The notes: generated from the sequence alone by a model not told the origin. 64,000 bases of DNA from Gp6-AA40 sp035571515 (GCA_035571515.1 DATNCQ010000130.1:12527-76526), one strand, 5' to 3'; counted from the first letter of the stretch, positions 43,874-53,786 are shown. Translations and numbers: made by a program.

Positions 43874-46630
43874 CTATTTCCCTGTTGGGACTTTCGCCTT
43901 CAACTCTTCGAACCAATTGAGGACGACGCGAAATTCTGGAGCGTTGGAGTTTCCGGACTGAGTCTGTTCGGAGGCGTCCACGAGCCCGAGGATCTTCCCG
44001 TCCGGAGTGAGGTCGTAGTTCCGCATACTCTCCGGGGCACTATTTCCCGTCGAAAATTTTCTCGGCACTGCTACAGGATTACCGAATGAAAAATCCGGCC
44101 GCGTCGTCACGCTGATCGCAGCGAGTGCACCAAGCGCAGGGATGTAGAACAGCTCCTTTCCGTCCGACGACCAGACGGGGTGATGATCATTTTGGCCGGG
44201 ATCGTTTTTTGGAATTTGATACTTGGTTCCGGTGAGTGGGAACGGTTGGACGTAAATGGCATCCCTACCCGTCTCGTTGGAGTAGTACGCGACCCAACGA
44301 CCGTCCGGTGAGAAGACGGCATTAATCGGGTTCCTTGACTGCACGTCGCCGAATGGCGTTGCCTTCCTGTCCTCGAGCACAAATGCCCACAGGGAGATAC
44401 TGGAGCCCTTGGTCGCGGCGAACAGGAATCGCTTGCCGTCTGGAGACCAGGATTCCGGAACGTGGGATGTCCCTTGCTCCGGCCTGGTGAGCCGCTCCGC
44501 CGTCCCGGTGCCGTCGGCGCGCTGCCAGAAGATGCCGAGGTCGCCTTCGCGATCCGATTGGAACGCGATGCGCTGCCCATCGCCGGACCAGATTGGAAAG
44601 CGATTCTTCTGTCCGAACGTGAGCCGGCGCATCGAGCTGGTGCCGGCGAGATCGTAAATCCAGACAATCGCCTCTTTGCCGTCATCGGTGTCAAACGCCA
44701 CCCGTTTGCCGTCTGGAGAAATGCGAAGGTGCTCGTACGGTCCGGGCGGAAGTTTCAGGATTTCTGCGCTGCCTTTCCGATCAGCCAGCACCAGCGCTCG
44801 TCCAGCGCCAAACGCGCCGGCGGGGCCTGGAATGTAGACCAGCGAACCGGTATCGGAAAAGCTGAACTGCACTGCGCCGGAGCTCCCGCCCCCTGTTGAT
44901 CGCTGCACGCCTTCGACGATCGGAACCGGACCCCCCGCCACCTCGAGGCGCTTTGCGTCGAACGGAAGCGCGAACAGGGTGCCTCGGACCGCGTACACGA
45001 TATGACCGGTGGGCACGTAGCGCGCATCGGTTCCGCCGTTCACGAGCGTCTTGCGTTCTCCCGATTTCAACGATTGCACGACGACTTGCGCCTTGTCCCA
45101 CCGATCGGCGCCGGTACCCGTCGCGAGCGTGAAGAGCATCGCTTGTCCGCCGGGCAGCACGTGGGGGCCGTGGGCGACCTCACCGTCCTTGACGCTGACG
45201 AGCCGTTCGGGTTGGCCGCCGTTTGGCGACACGCGCATGATGCCCTTGCTGCCTTGACCGAACATGATCCCGTCTACGCCCCAGCTGATGCCGAAAGGAA
45301 CATCCGCCGGACACAGCGTTACCGCAGCGCCGCCATTGACTGAAATGCGCTTGAGCACCTGATCGGCCGCAGAATAGAAAACGAGGGATTGGCCGTCAGG
45401 CGAAAAGACGGGTGTCCTCAAGAAACTTGGAGAGTCCGTGCCAGGAATGGCCTTCGGCTCGAGGTCCCAGGCCGACCGTAGGTACAAACGGGTGTTTGTC
45501 GCGTAGACGATGCGCGTGCCGTCCGGCGACATTCCGACGATGTGGCTGTTCGTGGCAAGAAACGCCTGGCCCTGCGGGAGGCCCGGGAGGGAAAAAGAAA
45601 AACGTGTGACGATCGGCGGCGGCGCGGACGGCTTGAAGCTCCACCAGGCGACGCTCGTCAGCGCCGCCACCAGAAGCGCGGTGGCCGCGATGGGGATCGC
45701 GCGCTTCCAGAGTGGGCGCGGACGGAGAGTGGAGCGTGAGCCGGCCGTGGCTGCGACGCTGCCGGCGGGCATCGCCAGGGCTTCCTGGATCTCGAGGCGC
45801 GCTACGGCAATGTCGGGCACGCGCTCCTTGCGATCCTTCTTCAGGCAGCCCCGCAGCAACTTGCCGATGGGCGCCGGCGTGGTCGCCGGCAGCGCCTCCC
45901 AGTCCGGCTCTCCGCGCAGAACCGCCGCGAGCGTGTCGGACACGTCCTCACCCTCGAACGCGCGCTTTCCCGTCAGCATCTCGAACAACACGCAGCCGAA
46001 CGCCCAGACGTCGCTGCGCTTGTCGATGACGCGCCCTTTTGCCTGCTCGGGACTCATGTAGGCCGCCGTCCCCAAGATCATGCCCGCGTGCGTCATCGCC
46101 GGCGTCGTGATGGTTGGTGATTGCGACACACTCGGTGCGCTGCCGATCGGATCCATCGCCTTCGCCAGACCGAAGTCCAGCACCTTCACCGTGCCGTCTG
46201 GGCGCACCTTGATGTTCGCGGGCTTCAGATCGCGGTGCATGATCCCTTGCTCGTGCGCGGCTTCGAGCGCTTCCGCGATCTGCTTCGCGATTGGTAATGC
46301 CTCGTCGAGAGGAATCGCGCCGCGCGCGATCTGCTGCGACAGGTCTTCGCCTTCAACGAGTTCCATCACGAGGGCGGTCATGCCCCCGCTTTCCTCGAGG
46401 CCGTAGATGGCGGCGATGTTGGGATGATTCAGCGAGGCCAGCGTCTTCGCTTCACGCTGGAAGCGCGCGAGCCGATCGGCGTCGTGCGCGAAGACTTCGG
46501 GGAGGATCTTGATCGCGACATCGCGATCCAACTTCGTGTCGCGGGCGCGAAGGACCTGACCCATACCGCCTACGCCGATCGGCGCAATGACCTCGTAGAC
46601 GCCGAGCCGAGTGCCGACTGCAAGGGCCAA
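43874..46630 (-). CDS. Ser/Thr protein kinase with TM and PD40 beta-propeller
   Basis: 918 residues. Kinase domain: K41 (RDVAIKIL), H132-R133-D134 in HRDLKPAN, D152-F-G, APE-like SPEQ. One membrane segment at about 311-331, then a C-terminal beta-propeller with PD40/WD40-like repeats (SPDGTRIVYATN, SPDGQSLVFYS, SPDGKRVAFDTD). Typical acidobacterial receptor kinase: cytoplasmic kinase, extracytoplasmic sensor. Start is a TTG at 46630, chosen by the conserved family start; a perfect TATAAT lies 11-16 nt upstream, suggesting a leaderless transcript. Confidence 0.9.
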   Translation of the reverse strand: MALAVGTRLGVYEVIAPIGVGGMGQVLRARDTKLDRDVAIKILPEVFAHDADRLARFQREAKTLASLNHPNIAAIYGLEESGGMTALVMELVEGEDLSQQIARGAIPLDEALPIAKQIAEALEAAHEQGIMHRDLKPANIKVRPDGTVKVLDFGLAKAMDPIGSAPSVSQSPTITTPAMTHAGMILGTAAYMSPEQAKGRVIDKRSDVWAFGCVLFEMLTGKRAFEGEDVSDTLAAVLRGEPDWEALPATTPAPIGKLLRGCLKKDRKERVPDIAVARLEIQEALAMPAGSVAATAGSRSTLRPRPLWKRAIPIAATALLVAALTSVAWWSFKPSAPPPIVTRFSFSLPGLPQGQAFLATNSHIVGMSPDGTRIVYATNTRLYLRSAWDLEPKAIPGTDSPSFLRTPVFSPDGQSLVFYSAADQVLKRISVNGGAAVTLCPADVPFGISWGVDGIMFGQGSKGIMRVSPNGGQPERLVSVKDGEVAHGPHVLPGGQAMLFTLATGTGADRWDKAQVVVQSLKSGERKTLVNGGTDARYVPTGHIVYAVRGTLFALPFDAKRLEVAGGPVPIVEGVQRSTGGGSSGAVQFSFSDTGSLVYIPGPAGAFGAGRALVLADRKGSAEILKLPPGPYEHLRISPDGKRVAFDTDDGKEAIVWIYDLAGTSSMRRLTFGQKNRFPIWSGDGQRIAFQSDREGDLGIFWQRADGTGTAERLTRPEQGTSHVPESWSPDGKRFLFAATKGSSISLWAFVLEDRKATPFGDVQSRNPINAVFSPDGRWVAYYSNETGRDAIYVQPFPLTGTKYQIPKNDPGQNDHHPVWSSDGKELFYIPALGALAAISVTTRPDFSFGNPVAVPRKFSTGNSAPESMRNYDLTPDGKILGLVDASEQTQSGNSNAPEFRVVLNWFEELKAKVPTGK

Positions 46631-46640
46631 ATGTGGTGTG

Positions 46641-46646
46641 ATTATA
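46641..46646 (-). promoter_or_regulatory. -10 box of the kinase gene
   Basis: TATAAT on the minus strand, 10 nt before the TTG start, with no strong -35. Placed so that transcription would begin within a few bases of the start codon. Confidence 0.5.
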
Positions 46647-46958
46647 CGGGCGCAGCCCCGCTGCGGGGAGGCGAATCGATCCTGACTGACGCCGAAGGGG
46701 CGAACCTGTCCGCGACGACGAAGAAGGCCGTCGGCGATGCCAAAGTCGAAGTCTCACAAGAAGAAGCAACAGCCGAAGCGAGTCTTCAATGATTGGGGAC
46801 ACGACGTCGCAAGACGCTCGTCGCCTGTTATCAATGTCATGTCGACACGCATAAAGCGATAGAATCGGATGAGTCCAACGGTGTGCGTGCGCCGTCCAGG
46901 CTTTGAGATGAAGCGTTGGAACGGCAGATCGTATGAGCTTTTGCACTTGGAGGATTCA

Positions 46959-47447
46959 ATGTCATCGAATGCGACCGGCGGCGCCCGTCGACACGTTGTG
47001 TTGCCAGTGTGCCTCTGGCTGGTCGCCAGCGCCGCGGCGGCCCAATCGATACAAAGGACCGCGATCGACTCGCCGAGCCTCGCAGGCACGTCATGGCGGC
47101 TCGTGAAGTTCCAGGGCAGCGGTGGCACGACGCTGACGCCCGACGACCGTTCGAAGTACACGATCGCGTTTGGCGCCTATGGGCGGCTGACTGCGCGGGT
47201 TGACTGCAACCGGGGCCGCGGGACCTGGAAGTCGAGCGGCTCGAATCAACTCCAGGTTGGTGCGCTCGCCCTGACGCGCGCCGCGTGCCGCCCAGCCTCC
47301 CTGCACGACCAGATGGTGAAACAGTGGGGCTCCATCCGATCGTACGTGGTCAGGGACGGACATCTCTTTCTCGCGCTGATGGCAGATGGCGGGATTTACG
47401 AGTTCGAGCCGCTCGCGTCTGTTCCGGTGATCGTTCCTGATTTTTAG
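46959..47447 (+). CDS. META-domain (HslJ-like) exported protein
   Basis: 162 residues from ATG 46959 (GGAGGATTCA upstream). Signal peptide, then one META domain: TSWRLVKFQGSGGTTLTPDD ... AFGAYGRLTARVDCNRGRGTW ... IYEFEP. META proteins are small periplasmic beta-structures linked to heat stress and antibiotic tolerance; the molecular role is unclear. Divergent from the kinase gene. Confidence 0.85.
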   Translation: MSSNATGGARRHVVLPVCLWLVASAAAAQSIQRTAIDSPSLAGTSWRLVKFQGSGGTTLTPDDRSKYTIAFGAYGRLTARVDCNRGRGTWKSSGSNQLQVGALALTRAACRPASLHDQMVKQWGSIRSYVVRDGHLFLALMADGGIYEFEPLASVPVIVPDF

Positions 47448-47479
47448 CACGACGACACCGTTCGGAAAACGGGCACGCG

Positions 47480-47766
47480 GCGGACCGAGCACGGGCCACG
47501 GGTAACACGAACAGAGCGTGCAGACGATCATGTTGTGCACCAAAGGCGTGTTCTCCACGACGACCATGTGCTCACCCTGCTGGCCGCCGTAGCTCAACTC
47601 TGCAATCGCGCTGTCCGGGTCCGCCAGCAATCGCCGCTTGTAGGCAGGGTCGAGCCAAGCTTTCTCCACGACGCGGGCACCGTTGCGCGGTCGCCACCTT
47701 AATTCTCGAACGTGTTTACGAGCGCATCGAGGGCCGCACGATCGACGAGGCCCTTCTCCACAGGAG
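47480..47766 (-). pseudogene. Nitrile hydratase alpha-subunit relic
   Basis: Minus strand. VEKGLVDRAALDALVNTFEN in one frame ends at a stop, and the sequence continues in the next as RPRNGARVVEKAWLDPAYKR ... GGQQGEHMVVVENTPLVHN ... VCTLCSCYPWPVLGPP. CTLCSC is the metal claw of nitrile hydratase (Fe or Co). The protein breaks off after the claw, so the enzyme is dead. No beta subunit is nearby. Confidence 0.8.
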
Positions 47767-47847
47767 TGATTCAAGCGAGGCACGACCGCGAGAACGAGAT
47801 CATTCCTCTGTAACGCCGTAGTGTCGAGTCGCGAGCGACTCGGGCCT

Positions 47848-48270
47848 TCATCGTTTGCGGCGCGGGGGAGTCGTCCAATTCTCGATGGCGAGCCCGCGTA
47901 CGCGCTCGAATTCCGCGGTGTTGTTCGTGACGAGCTTCAGGTCGAGCGCGCGGGCGTGTGCTGCAATCAGCAGGTCGTTGGCGCCGATCAGGGCGCCCCG
48001 CCTCTTCAGATCAGCTCTGATCTCAGCGTAGTGGAGTGCGGAGGCGTCCGCGAAGTCCAACGCCTCGACGTAGGGGAGGAAGGCAGCGAGCGCCGCGGCG
48101 TCCTGGGAGCGACGAGGCGAGACCTCCACGCCGTACAGCAGTTCGGCCTTGGTGATGACCGACATGCAGACGTCGCTGACCGGCACCGCCTGCAGACGTT
48201 TGAGCACGATCGGGTGCGAGCGCTTCATGATGTAGGAGCAGGTGTCGGTGTCGAGCATGTAGCGCGGCAT
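47848..48270 (-). CDS. vapC: VapC-type PIN-domain toxin
   Basis: 140 residues from ATG 48270. PIN acidic residues: D in YMLDTDTCSY, E in ITKAELLYG, D in GANDLLIAAHA, and N/T in LVTNNTAEFERV. VapC toxins cleave tRNA or rRNA. Its ATG shares one base with the vapB stop (TGATG), so synthesis is coupled. Length and order are normal. Confidence 0.92.
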   Translation of the reverse strand: MPRYMLDTDTCSYIMKRSHPIVLKRLQAVPVSDVCMSVITKAELLYGVEVSPRRSQDAAALAAFLPYVEALDFADASALHYAEIRADLKRRGALIGANDLLIAAHARALDLKLVTNNTAEFERVRGLAIENWTTPPRRKR

Positions 48271-48497
48271 CACCCCTCGCGCTCCTGCACGGGCAGGTCA
48301 TCGACATCGGCCATGAACGCGTCGGAGGCCACGGGCGCCGATTCCAGGTAGGAGCGCCAGTCGCGAGGGCGCGGAGAGAGGATGACCTCATCGCCCTCCT
48401 TGCGAATGAACACTTCAGCCGTGGAGAACTGGTATTCCTTCGGCAGTCGGACAGCCTGGCTGCGATTCGTCATGAAGACCTTGGCGGTGCGGGGCAT
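48270..48497 (-). CDS. vapB: VapB-type antitoxin
   Basis: 75 residues. AbrB/SpoVT-like DNA-binding N-terminus KVFMTNRSQAVRLPKEYQFS then EVFIRKEGDEVILSPRP, and a C-terminal arm that would mask the toxin. Precedes vapC, as usual for autoregulated vapBC modules. Confidence 0.9.
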   Translation of the reverse strand: MPRTAKVFMTNRSQAVRLPKEYQFSTAEVFIRKEGDEVILSPRPRDWRSYLESAPVASDAFMADVDDLPVQEREG

Positions 48498-48646
48498 GGC
48501 GAGAAGCCTCCGACGCCATTATGCCATATACGTCACGTATACGGCTCCACGTGCTCAATACGTGTCTCTACCGGGGCTTTCGTGCGGATCAAGCGGATCG
48601 TGAGGAAGCAAGAGTCCGTTAAGTTCTTTGTTTGCAACAACCGGCA

Positions 48647-48673
48647 GTGGTGCGAATCCCAGCCTCTCCGCCA
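48647..48673 (+). repeat. Decayed tRNA-Ser 3'-end fragment
   Basis: GTGGTGCGAATCCCAGCCTC then TCCGCCA resembles the T arm, acceptor strand and CCA end of tRNA-Ser; the T stem is imperfect and the 5' part is missing. Possible old attachment-site scar. Confidence 0.4.
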
Positions 48674-48769
48674 ATACACACCTTCGCCATCACGGCTCGG
48701 TCCGTCTATCTACTAGAACGCGCATTTCTATCGAAACCTTACAGGGACTGCGGTCGAACTACGAAGCGC

Positions 48770-48995
48770 CGACTTTCCGCCGCAGCCATGCCTTAGCGAG
48801 TCCCCATTCCCGAGTCACGGTCTCGGGCGAGGGGCCAGCGCTTCAGCGGTTTCCTCAACGTTCAGTCCGCCAAAGTGCCGGAGTTCGACGATGCGGCTCT
48901 TGCGCTCGTCGATCCGGGCAAGTTCGTCGGGCGCATTGCTGAGCGCGATCACGTTGACGTCTGGAGCTTCGCCCACCAGCAGCTCGGACACTTGA
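48770..48995 (-). pseudogene. ECF sigma factor remnant (TIGR02999-like)
   Basis: Minus strand. ARIDERKSRIVELRHFGGLN then VEETAEALA is sigma region 4 of the ECF subfamily that often accompanies Ser/Thr kinases in this phylum. A frameshift near 48830 moves the rest (SPETVTREWGLAKAWLRRKV) to another frame. Region 2 is absent; the upstream space is occupied by the truncated kinase on the other strand. Confidence 0.72.
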
Positions 48996-49212
48996 TGCTG
49001 TCTCTGCCTGGGCGCCTCGCCGAGAGGATTATGCGGCCTGGTGTGGAGACCACGTTGTGGGTGCTCAACGCTCGAAGTCGTAGGCGCTCGAGGTCATGTC
49101 CCGAATCCGGCCGCTCCGGTGACTGATGCCCGTGGCTTCTGCCGATCTGCAGTGCGCCGTCGCGGCCGCACCGGAGATCGAGACGGAGTCGGATTGGACG
49201 TAGCATCAGGCC

Positions 49213-50259
49213 ACGCCAATCAATAGAGCCCCGGAGCGGTGGCGACAGATCTCCGCCATCTACCATGCGGCGGCCCTGCGGCCGGCCGCCGATCGGGTCG
49301 CGTACCTGTCGCAGGCCTGCGGCACCGACGAAGCATTGCGGCGCGAAGTCGAGTCGCTCCTCGGGCAAGGCGAGAGTTTTCTGGCCACGCCGGTCGCGCT
49401 CCCGCGCAGCAGTCGGCTGGGGGCGTATGAACTGCTCTCGGTCATTGGCGCCGGCGGCATGGGCGTCATCTATCGGGCACGCGACCCGCTGCTCCAGCGC
49501 GACGTCGCGCTGAAGCTGCTGCCGGAGGCGTTCGCCCTCGATCCCGATCGCGTGGCGCGCTTTCAGCGTGAAGCCCAGATCCTGGCGTCCCTCAATCATC
49601 CACACATCGCGGCCATTTACGGACTGGAAGAATCCGAGGGCGTGCAGGCGCTGGTGCTCGAGCTCGTCGAGGGGCCGACACTCGCGGAGCGCATCGCGCC
49701 GGGCCCGATGTCACTTGACGAAGCGCTGCCGATTGCGCGGCAGATCGCGGAAGCCCTCGAAGCCGCGCACGAGCAGGGCATCATCCATCGCGACCTGAAG
49801 CCAGCGAATATCAAAGTGCGCCCTGATGGCGTGGTCAAGGTGCTCGACTTCGGCCTGGCGAAAGCGATGGAGCCGACGGCTACGACGTCGGCGAGCATGT
49901 CGATGTCGCCGACCATCACGTCGCCGGCGATGATGACCGGCGTTGGCACGCTCCTGGGGACGGCGGCGTACATGGCGCCCGAGCAGGCGCGCGGCAAGAC
50001 CGTGGACAAGCGTGCCGATATCTGGGCGTTTGGGTGCGTGCTGTTTGAGATGTTGACCGGGATGCGCGCATTCCCTGGCCAGGATTTCACGGAAACGATC
50101 GCCGCGGTGGTCAAAGACCCACCGGAGCTGATGCGCGTGCCTGCTCGCGCACGGCGACTGCCGCGGATACGCTCCCGATGGACGCCACCTTCGCTCTTGA
50201 GCAGCGAGGCTTCGCCGTCATTCAGGGTCTCGTGCCCGCCGATTGCATGTCACAACTGA
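49213..50259 (+). pseudogene. Truncated Ser/Thr protein kinase
   Basis: Open from about 49213 without a standard start codon until TTG 49336; the early part RWRQISAIYHAAALRPAADR is the usual N-terminal extension of this kinase group. Kinase core intact: GAGGMGVIYRARDP, VALKLL, HRDLKPAN, DFGLAKAM, APEQARGK. After KDPPELMRVPAR the family pattern (domain end, TM, propeller) is lost and the frame runs into unrelated sequence. A paralogue of the kinase at 43874-46630; at best a soluble partial kinase. Confidence 0.75.
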
Positions 50260-50295
50260 CCAGCGCATACGCACCTGCCGAGGCGTCAGCCACTG
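50178..50295 (+). pseudogene. Possible phytanoyl-CoA dioxygenase N-terminal fragment
   Basis: ALEQRGFAVIQGLVPADCMS looks like the first segment of PhyH-type non-haem iron dioxygenases, but the metal-binding H-x-D region is absent. It overlaps the tail of the truncated kinase in another frame. Weak call. Confidence 0.3.
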
Positions 50296-50526
50296 GCACT
50301 TCTATCACTTCTTCAGTGTTCCGCTTCTTCGGCCTCACCTCGTCGGCAAGGCGGCCATGTGCCCAGCGTCCCAATTCCGACTTGGGTGAACTGACCTGCT
50401 CCCGAAAGCCGACAAGGGAAACGCGACTAAAGTCGACCTCAGGCGATTTCAACTGCAGAACACTGTCAATTCACTGGACATCAACGGGACCGATGGACAC
50501 GAACGCGCTGCACGCATCGACGGTCA

Positions 50527-50925
50527 TTACCTCTCCGTCCTGATGAACGCCCACCCGGAGCTTGGCGCGAGACCCTGCCCCACGATGATCTCGTGACCCT
50601 CTGCTGAGAGCGTCTGCGTTCCGCTGCCTACGTCGGTGACTTGCACGCGAATGGGAGTGTTCCCATCGACTTTCAGGATGCCATTGACGACCGTGCCGAG
50701 TGTCTGCAAGTCGAAAGGCGTCTGCTGATCCACGATGGTGACGTTGGTGTTCGTGCCGTCCATCCAGACAGCTCCGCGAACGTGAACAGACGTTCCGTTC
50801 GCTGCGCTGATTTGCAGCTGGAAGTTTCTCCGCGGATCCTGCGACGTTTGCGCTGAGGCAAACCGGAAGCTCGCAAGCGGCACAACCGTGAGAATGGCGG
50901 CGAGCATGAGGACGCGAATCTTCAT
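50527..50925 (-). CDS. Exported hypothetical protein (OB-like size)
   Basis: 132 residues with a signal peptide (MKIRVLMLAAILTVVPLASF). Beta-rich body (NFQLQISAANGTSVHVRGAV ... HEIIVGQG). No family recognised. Lies upstream of the DUF5916 gene on the same strand but separated by about 175 nt. Confidence 0.6.
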   Translation of the reverse strand: MKIRVLMLAAILTVVPLASFRFASAQTSQDPRRNFQLQISAANGTSVHVRGAVWMDGTNTNVTIVDQQTPFDLQTLGTVVNGILKVDGNTPIRVQVTDVGSGTQTLSAEGHEIIVGQGLAPSSGWAFIRTER

Positions 50926-51101
50926 CTGACCCTCCTACCGCACCGAGATTATGCCTCGGCCCGTGATGCCGCTGCCTCATCAACCCCAAAAACACCCAAT
51001 GCCGCGCTGCTCCAGCGCTTTCGCGACCTGCGTTAGACCGTGCCGTCCTGTTGTTGCGCGAGCGCCCTATGCATGAAAGCCCAATGTGTTGTCACTACGG
51101 C

Positions 51102-53738
51102 CTACCTGCTGAACCAATAGGCAAAGCGGACGAGGAAGATATCGTTGGGCGCCGCGGTAAACAGCCGTCGAGTGTCTCGCCCGGGAGAAAAAACGCCGGG
51201 ATTGGCCAAGTCCTCGCGGGTTTCGGTCCAGACCAGGTAGAGCGTTGATCCAAGTCTCCACTCCCACCGGAACACCGCGTTCACGCGCAGCGACTTGAAA
51301 TTGAAGTCAGGGTTCTCAAAACGAAACGCGGACGCCGGACCGTTCCCATCCGGATCTGCGATGTACTGACGATCCGGATCGAGATCGATGCGGCCGGCGT
51401 CGTGTCCGTACCGGAGGAACGAGAAGCTGGCGGGGCGCGCGAATTCCTTGAAATCCCAATAGCGGCCGACGGAGATCAACGGCTGCGCAAACACCTGCAG
51501 CGACATCTTCGGACTCAGAATCCAGTGGCCACGCGTTACCAGCGAGACCTGGAATTGATCCAGATCGGCGAAGACATACCGGTTCCCGAACGTCGGTGTG
51601 GCCGTGGCGTCGACCGCCGTGCGCACGTATTGCGCCACATTCCGCGAGCGGGTGATGTCAGGCCCCGTTGACACAGAGATGGATGGCGCTGGTTTGACGG
51701 TAAAACCGAGATTCCCCCCATAGTCCCAACCACCGGCTTTGTTCGCGCTGTGTGAAGCGCCCATGTTGAGCGACAGCTTCCTGCGCGCGTCTGAATTGAC
51801 GCTGACATTGAAAAAGTAGCCAGCAGGATTCAGGGCGACGGGGCCGCCGCGGGTCAGATGATCGTCGTAGGAGTGTCGAAAGACACCAAGGCTGGCGTGC
51901 AGGGACCAGTAGTTGAGCAGCGTCGCATTCCCGAAGACGAACACTCCGTCGTGCAGCTTCTGTCGGCCGTAATTCCAGGTCCACGATTTGGCGACCAGGA
52001 TGTCGCGCGACCGAGTGAATCGATCGGGAGTGGGCTTCTTCCAGATCCACCCGAAGTGCGCGCCGGCCACATCACCGCCGGTCTGAAAACCAAGATCGTT
52101 GGATTCGAAACCGGGACTCACACCCCAGAGCGCGGCATTGGCCACCATGTCGCCCTGGTTCTTGTTCAGGTTGATGCTCCCGGTCCATCCGCGCATCGAC
52201 GTTTCGCCAGGCGGCCGTGCGAGGCGAGGCGCATCCGGACGCTGGAAGTAATGCTGCGGCGCCCGCTGAAGCAGGTCGATGGCCGCAGCGCTGCCGTTGA
52301 CATGGCTGCCGGATAGCTTGCCGGTCACGACCCAGTCGCGGCGGGAGTCCAGGAAGAGATATCCGTCCGCGCCAACGACGTAGGCTTGCCGATTGAGGGA
52401 ATCGCGCAGCGCCGGACCACCCAGGTCGCGCTGCAACCCGGTCGTCAAGAATCCAATGCCGCTGCGGCCTTTCTCGCGCTGCATGCGTCCGACGACGTAA
52501 TTCGTCAGCGGTTCAACCTCTACTTTCGAACGGCGCGCGCCACTTATCGTCGTCGCGTATTCGCGGCTTGTGGCCGCCTCGACGAAACCAAACGTCCAGC
52601 CGTTGGCGCTCTTGCCTGTCATTTTGCCCGCGCCGAGAATCGTTGTCGCCGACGGCCGATCGATGAAATCGCCCTCTGCAGCGCCTTGAGGCGCGCGCCC
52701 GATTCGACGGGTATAAAAGACATTGGGCTCGGCCCGATTGAACCCGAGGAAGTTGTTCGCGCCGCCGCCGCCGAAGTTCCCGAAGATGTTGGCGCCCTCG
52801 AGAAAGAACGGCCGCTTCTCGGGAAAGAACGTTTCGAACGCACTGAGATTCACGACGGCCGGATCGACTTCGACCTGGCCGAAGTCCGGGTTGGCGGTCG
52901 CGTCCAGCGTGACGTTGCTGCTGACGCCATACTTCATGTCGATGCCGGTCGCTCCGGATTGTCGCGCGCCGTCGTTGAAGGGATCGCTCCCGGACGCGGG
53001 TTCGACAAATTCGCTCCGGTTCGCGACGTACGGCATCAGATCGAGGTGGCGCCGGAATTCGACGCCGCTGAGTCCCTCGAGGTCATCCATCCTCGAGGCA
53101 AGCCCGCTTTCGTTCTTGGGGACCAATCGGAGCCAGACGGTCTCGTTTTTCCGTTGGACATAGCGGCTCGCGTTGATGCCCCACACCTGAGGACCGGATG
53201 CGGGAAAGCGGAGCTGCGACAGCGGAATCCGTATCTCGGCAATCCAGCCTTCGTCCGTGATGCGCACAGCCGACTCCCACACGCCGTCCCACGAGTAATC
53301 CGTATTCGTATCGTTCGAGACGATCGCGTCGCGCTGAACGCCGGCTGCGCTCACCTCGAACATGGCGCCGGTCAGGCCGTCGTGAAACGGACTGAGCTGG
53401 ATCGTCAGTGAGTCCGCGTTGGACTCGTCGTCGCGGCGGGAGAGCCGTTGAACAATCCTCGACGGCTGGCGATCGAACAGGCGTACGCCAAAGTAGATGT
53501 TGGCTTCGTCATAGGCAATTCTGAAATCCGTCCGCTCTGTCGCCGGCCTTCCTTCATCTGGATCTCGCTGGATGAATTCAGTTGCGGCCGGCGCGACCGC
53601 CCACACCGCGTCCTCCAGGATGCCATCCACCACGATTCTTGCGGATGCTCGTACGGCACGTGCCACCCGGTTCTGCGAGTACGCAATCGCGGCCGCCGAC
53701 AGAACGCACGCCGCAATGGCAAGTCGCTGCAGGAACAC
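51102..53738 (-). CDS. DUF5916 outer-membrane protein with CBM9-like N-terminus
   Basis: 878 residues. Signal peptide, then a CBM9-like sugar-binding fold (about 30-240: ARIVVDGILEDAVWAVAPA; GWIAEIRIPLSQLRFP), followed by a long beta-barrel-like DUF5916 region with the conserved DATANPDFGQVEVDPAVVNL and TFFPEKRPFFLEGANIF blocks, and an aromatic C-terminus (FAYWFSR). Proposed role: surface binding or uptake of carbohydrate or proteolysis products. Confidence 0.88.
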   Translation of the reverse strand: MFLQRLAIAACVLSAAAIAYSQNRVARAVRASARIVVDGILEDAVWAVAPAATEFIQRDPDEGRPATERTDFRIAYDEANIYFGVRLFDRQPSRIVQRLSRRDDESNADSLTIQLSPFHDGLTGAMFEVSAAGVQRDAIVSNDTNTDYSWDGVWESAVRITDEGWIAEIRIPLSQLRFPASGPQVWGINASRYVQRKNETVWLRLVPKNESGLASRMDDLEGLSGVEFRRHLDLMPYVANRSEFVEPASGSDPFNDGARQSGATGIDMKYGVSSNVTLDATANPDFGQVEVDPAVVNLSAFETFFPEKRPFFLEGANIFGNFGGGGANNFLGFNRAEPNVFYTRRIGRAPQGAAEGDFIDRPSATTILGAGKMTGKSANGWTFGFVEAATSREYATTISGARRSKVEVEPLTNYVVGRMQREKGRSGIGFLTTGLQRDLGGPALRDSLNRQAYVVGADGYLFLDSRRDWVVTGKLSGSHVNGSAAAIDLLQRAPQHYFQRPDAPRLARPPGETSMRGWTGSINLNKNQGDMVANAALWGVSPGFESNDLGFQTGGDVAGAHFGWIWKKPTPDRFTRSRDILVAKSWTWNYGRQKLHDGVFVFGNATLLNYWSLHASLGVFRHSYDDHLTRGGPVALNPAGYFFNVSVNSDARRKLSLNMGASHSANKAGGWDYGGNLGFTVKPAPSISVSTGPDITRSRNVAQYVRTAVDATATPTFGNRYVFADLDQFQVSLVTRGHWILSPKMSLQVFAQPLISVGRYWDFKEFARPASFSFLRYGHDAGRIDLDPDRQYIADPDGNGPASAFRFENPDFNFKSLRVNAVFRWEWRLGSTLYLVWTETREDLANPGVFSPGRDTRRLFTAAPNDIFLVRFAYWFSR

Positions 53739-53786
53739 GACGCGCCCCCTGTACCTACTGGCCCGATGATTGACTCAGACTGCGAT

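Noticed and set aside
46452..46946. Minus-strand frame upstream of the kinase
   Set aside because: Out-of-frame shadow of the kinase N-terminus with Arg/Ser bias.
50222..50452. 76-residue minus-strand frame
   Set aside because: Opposite the kinase tail, no family or start signal.
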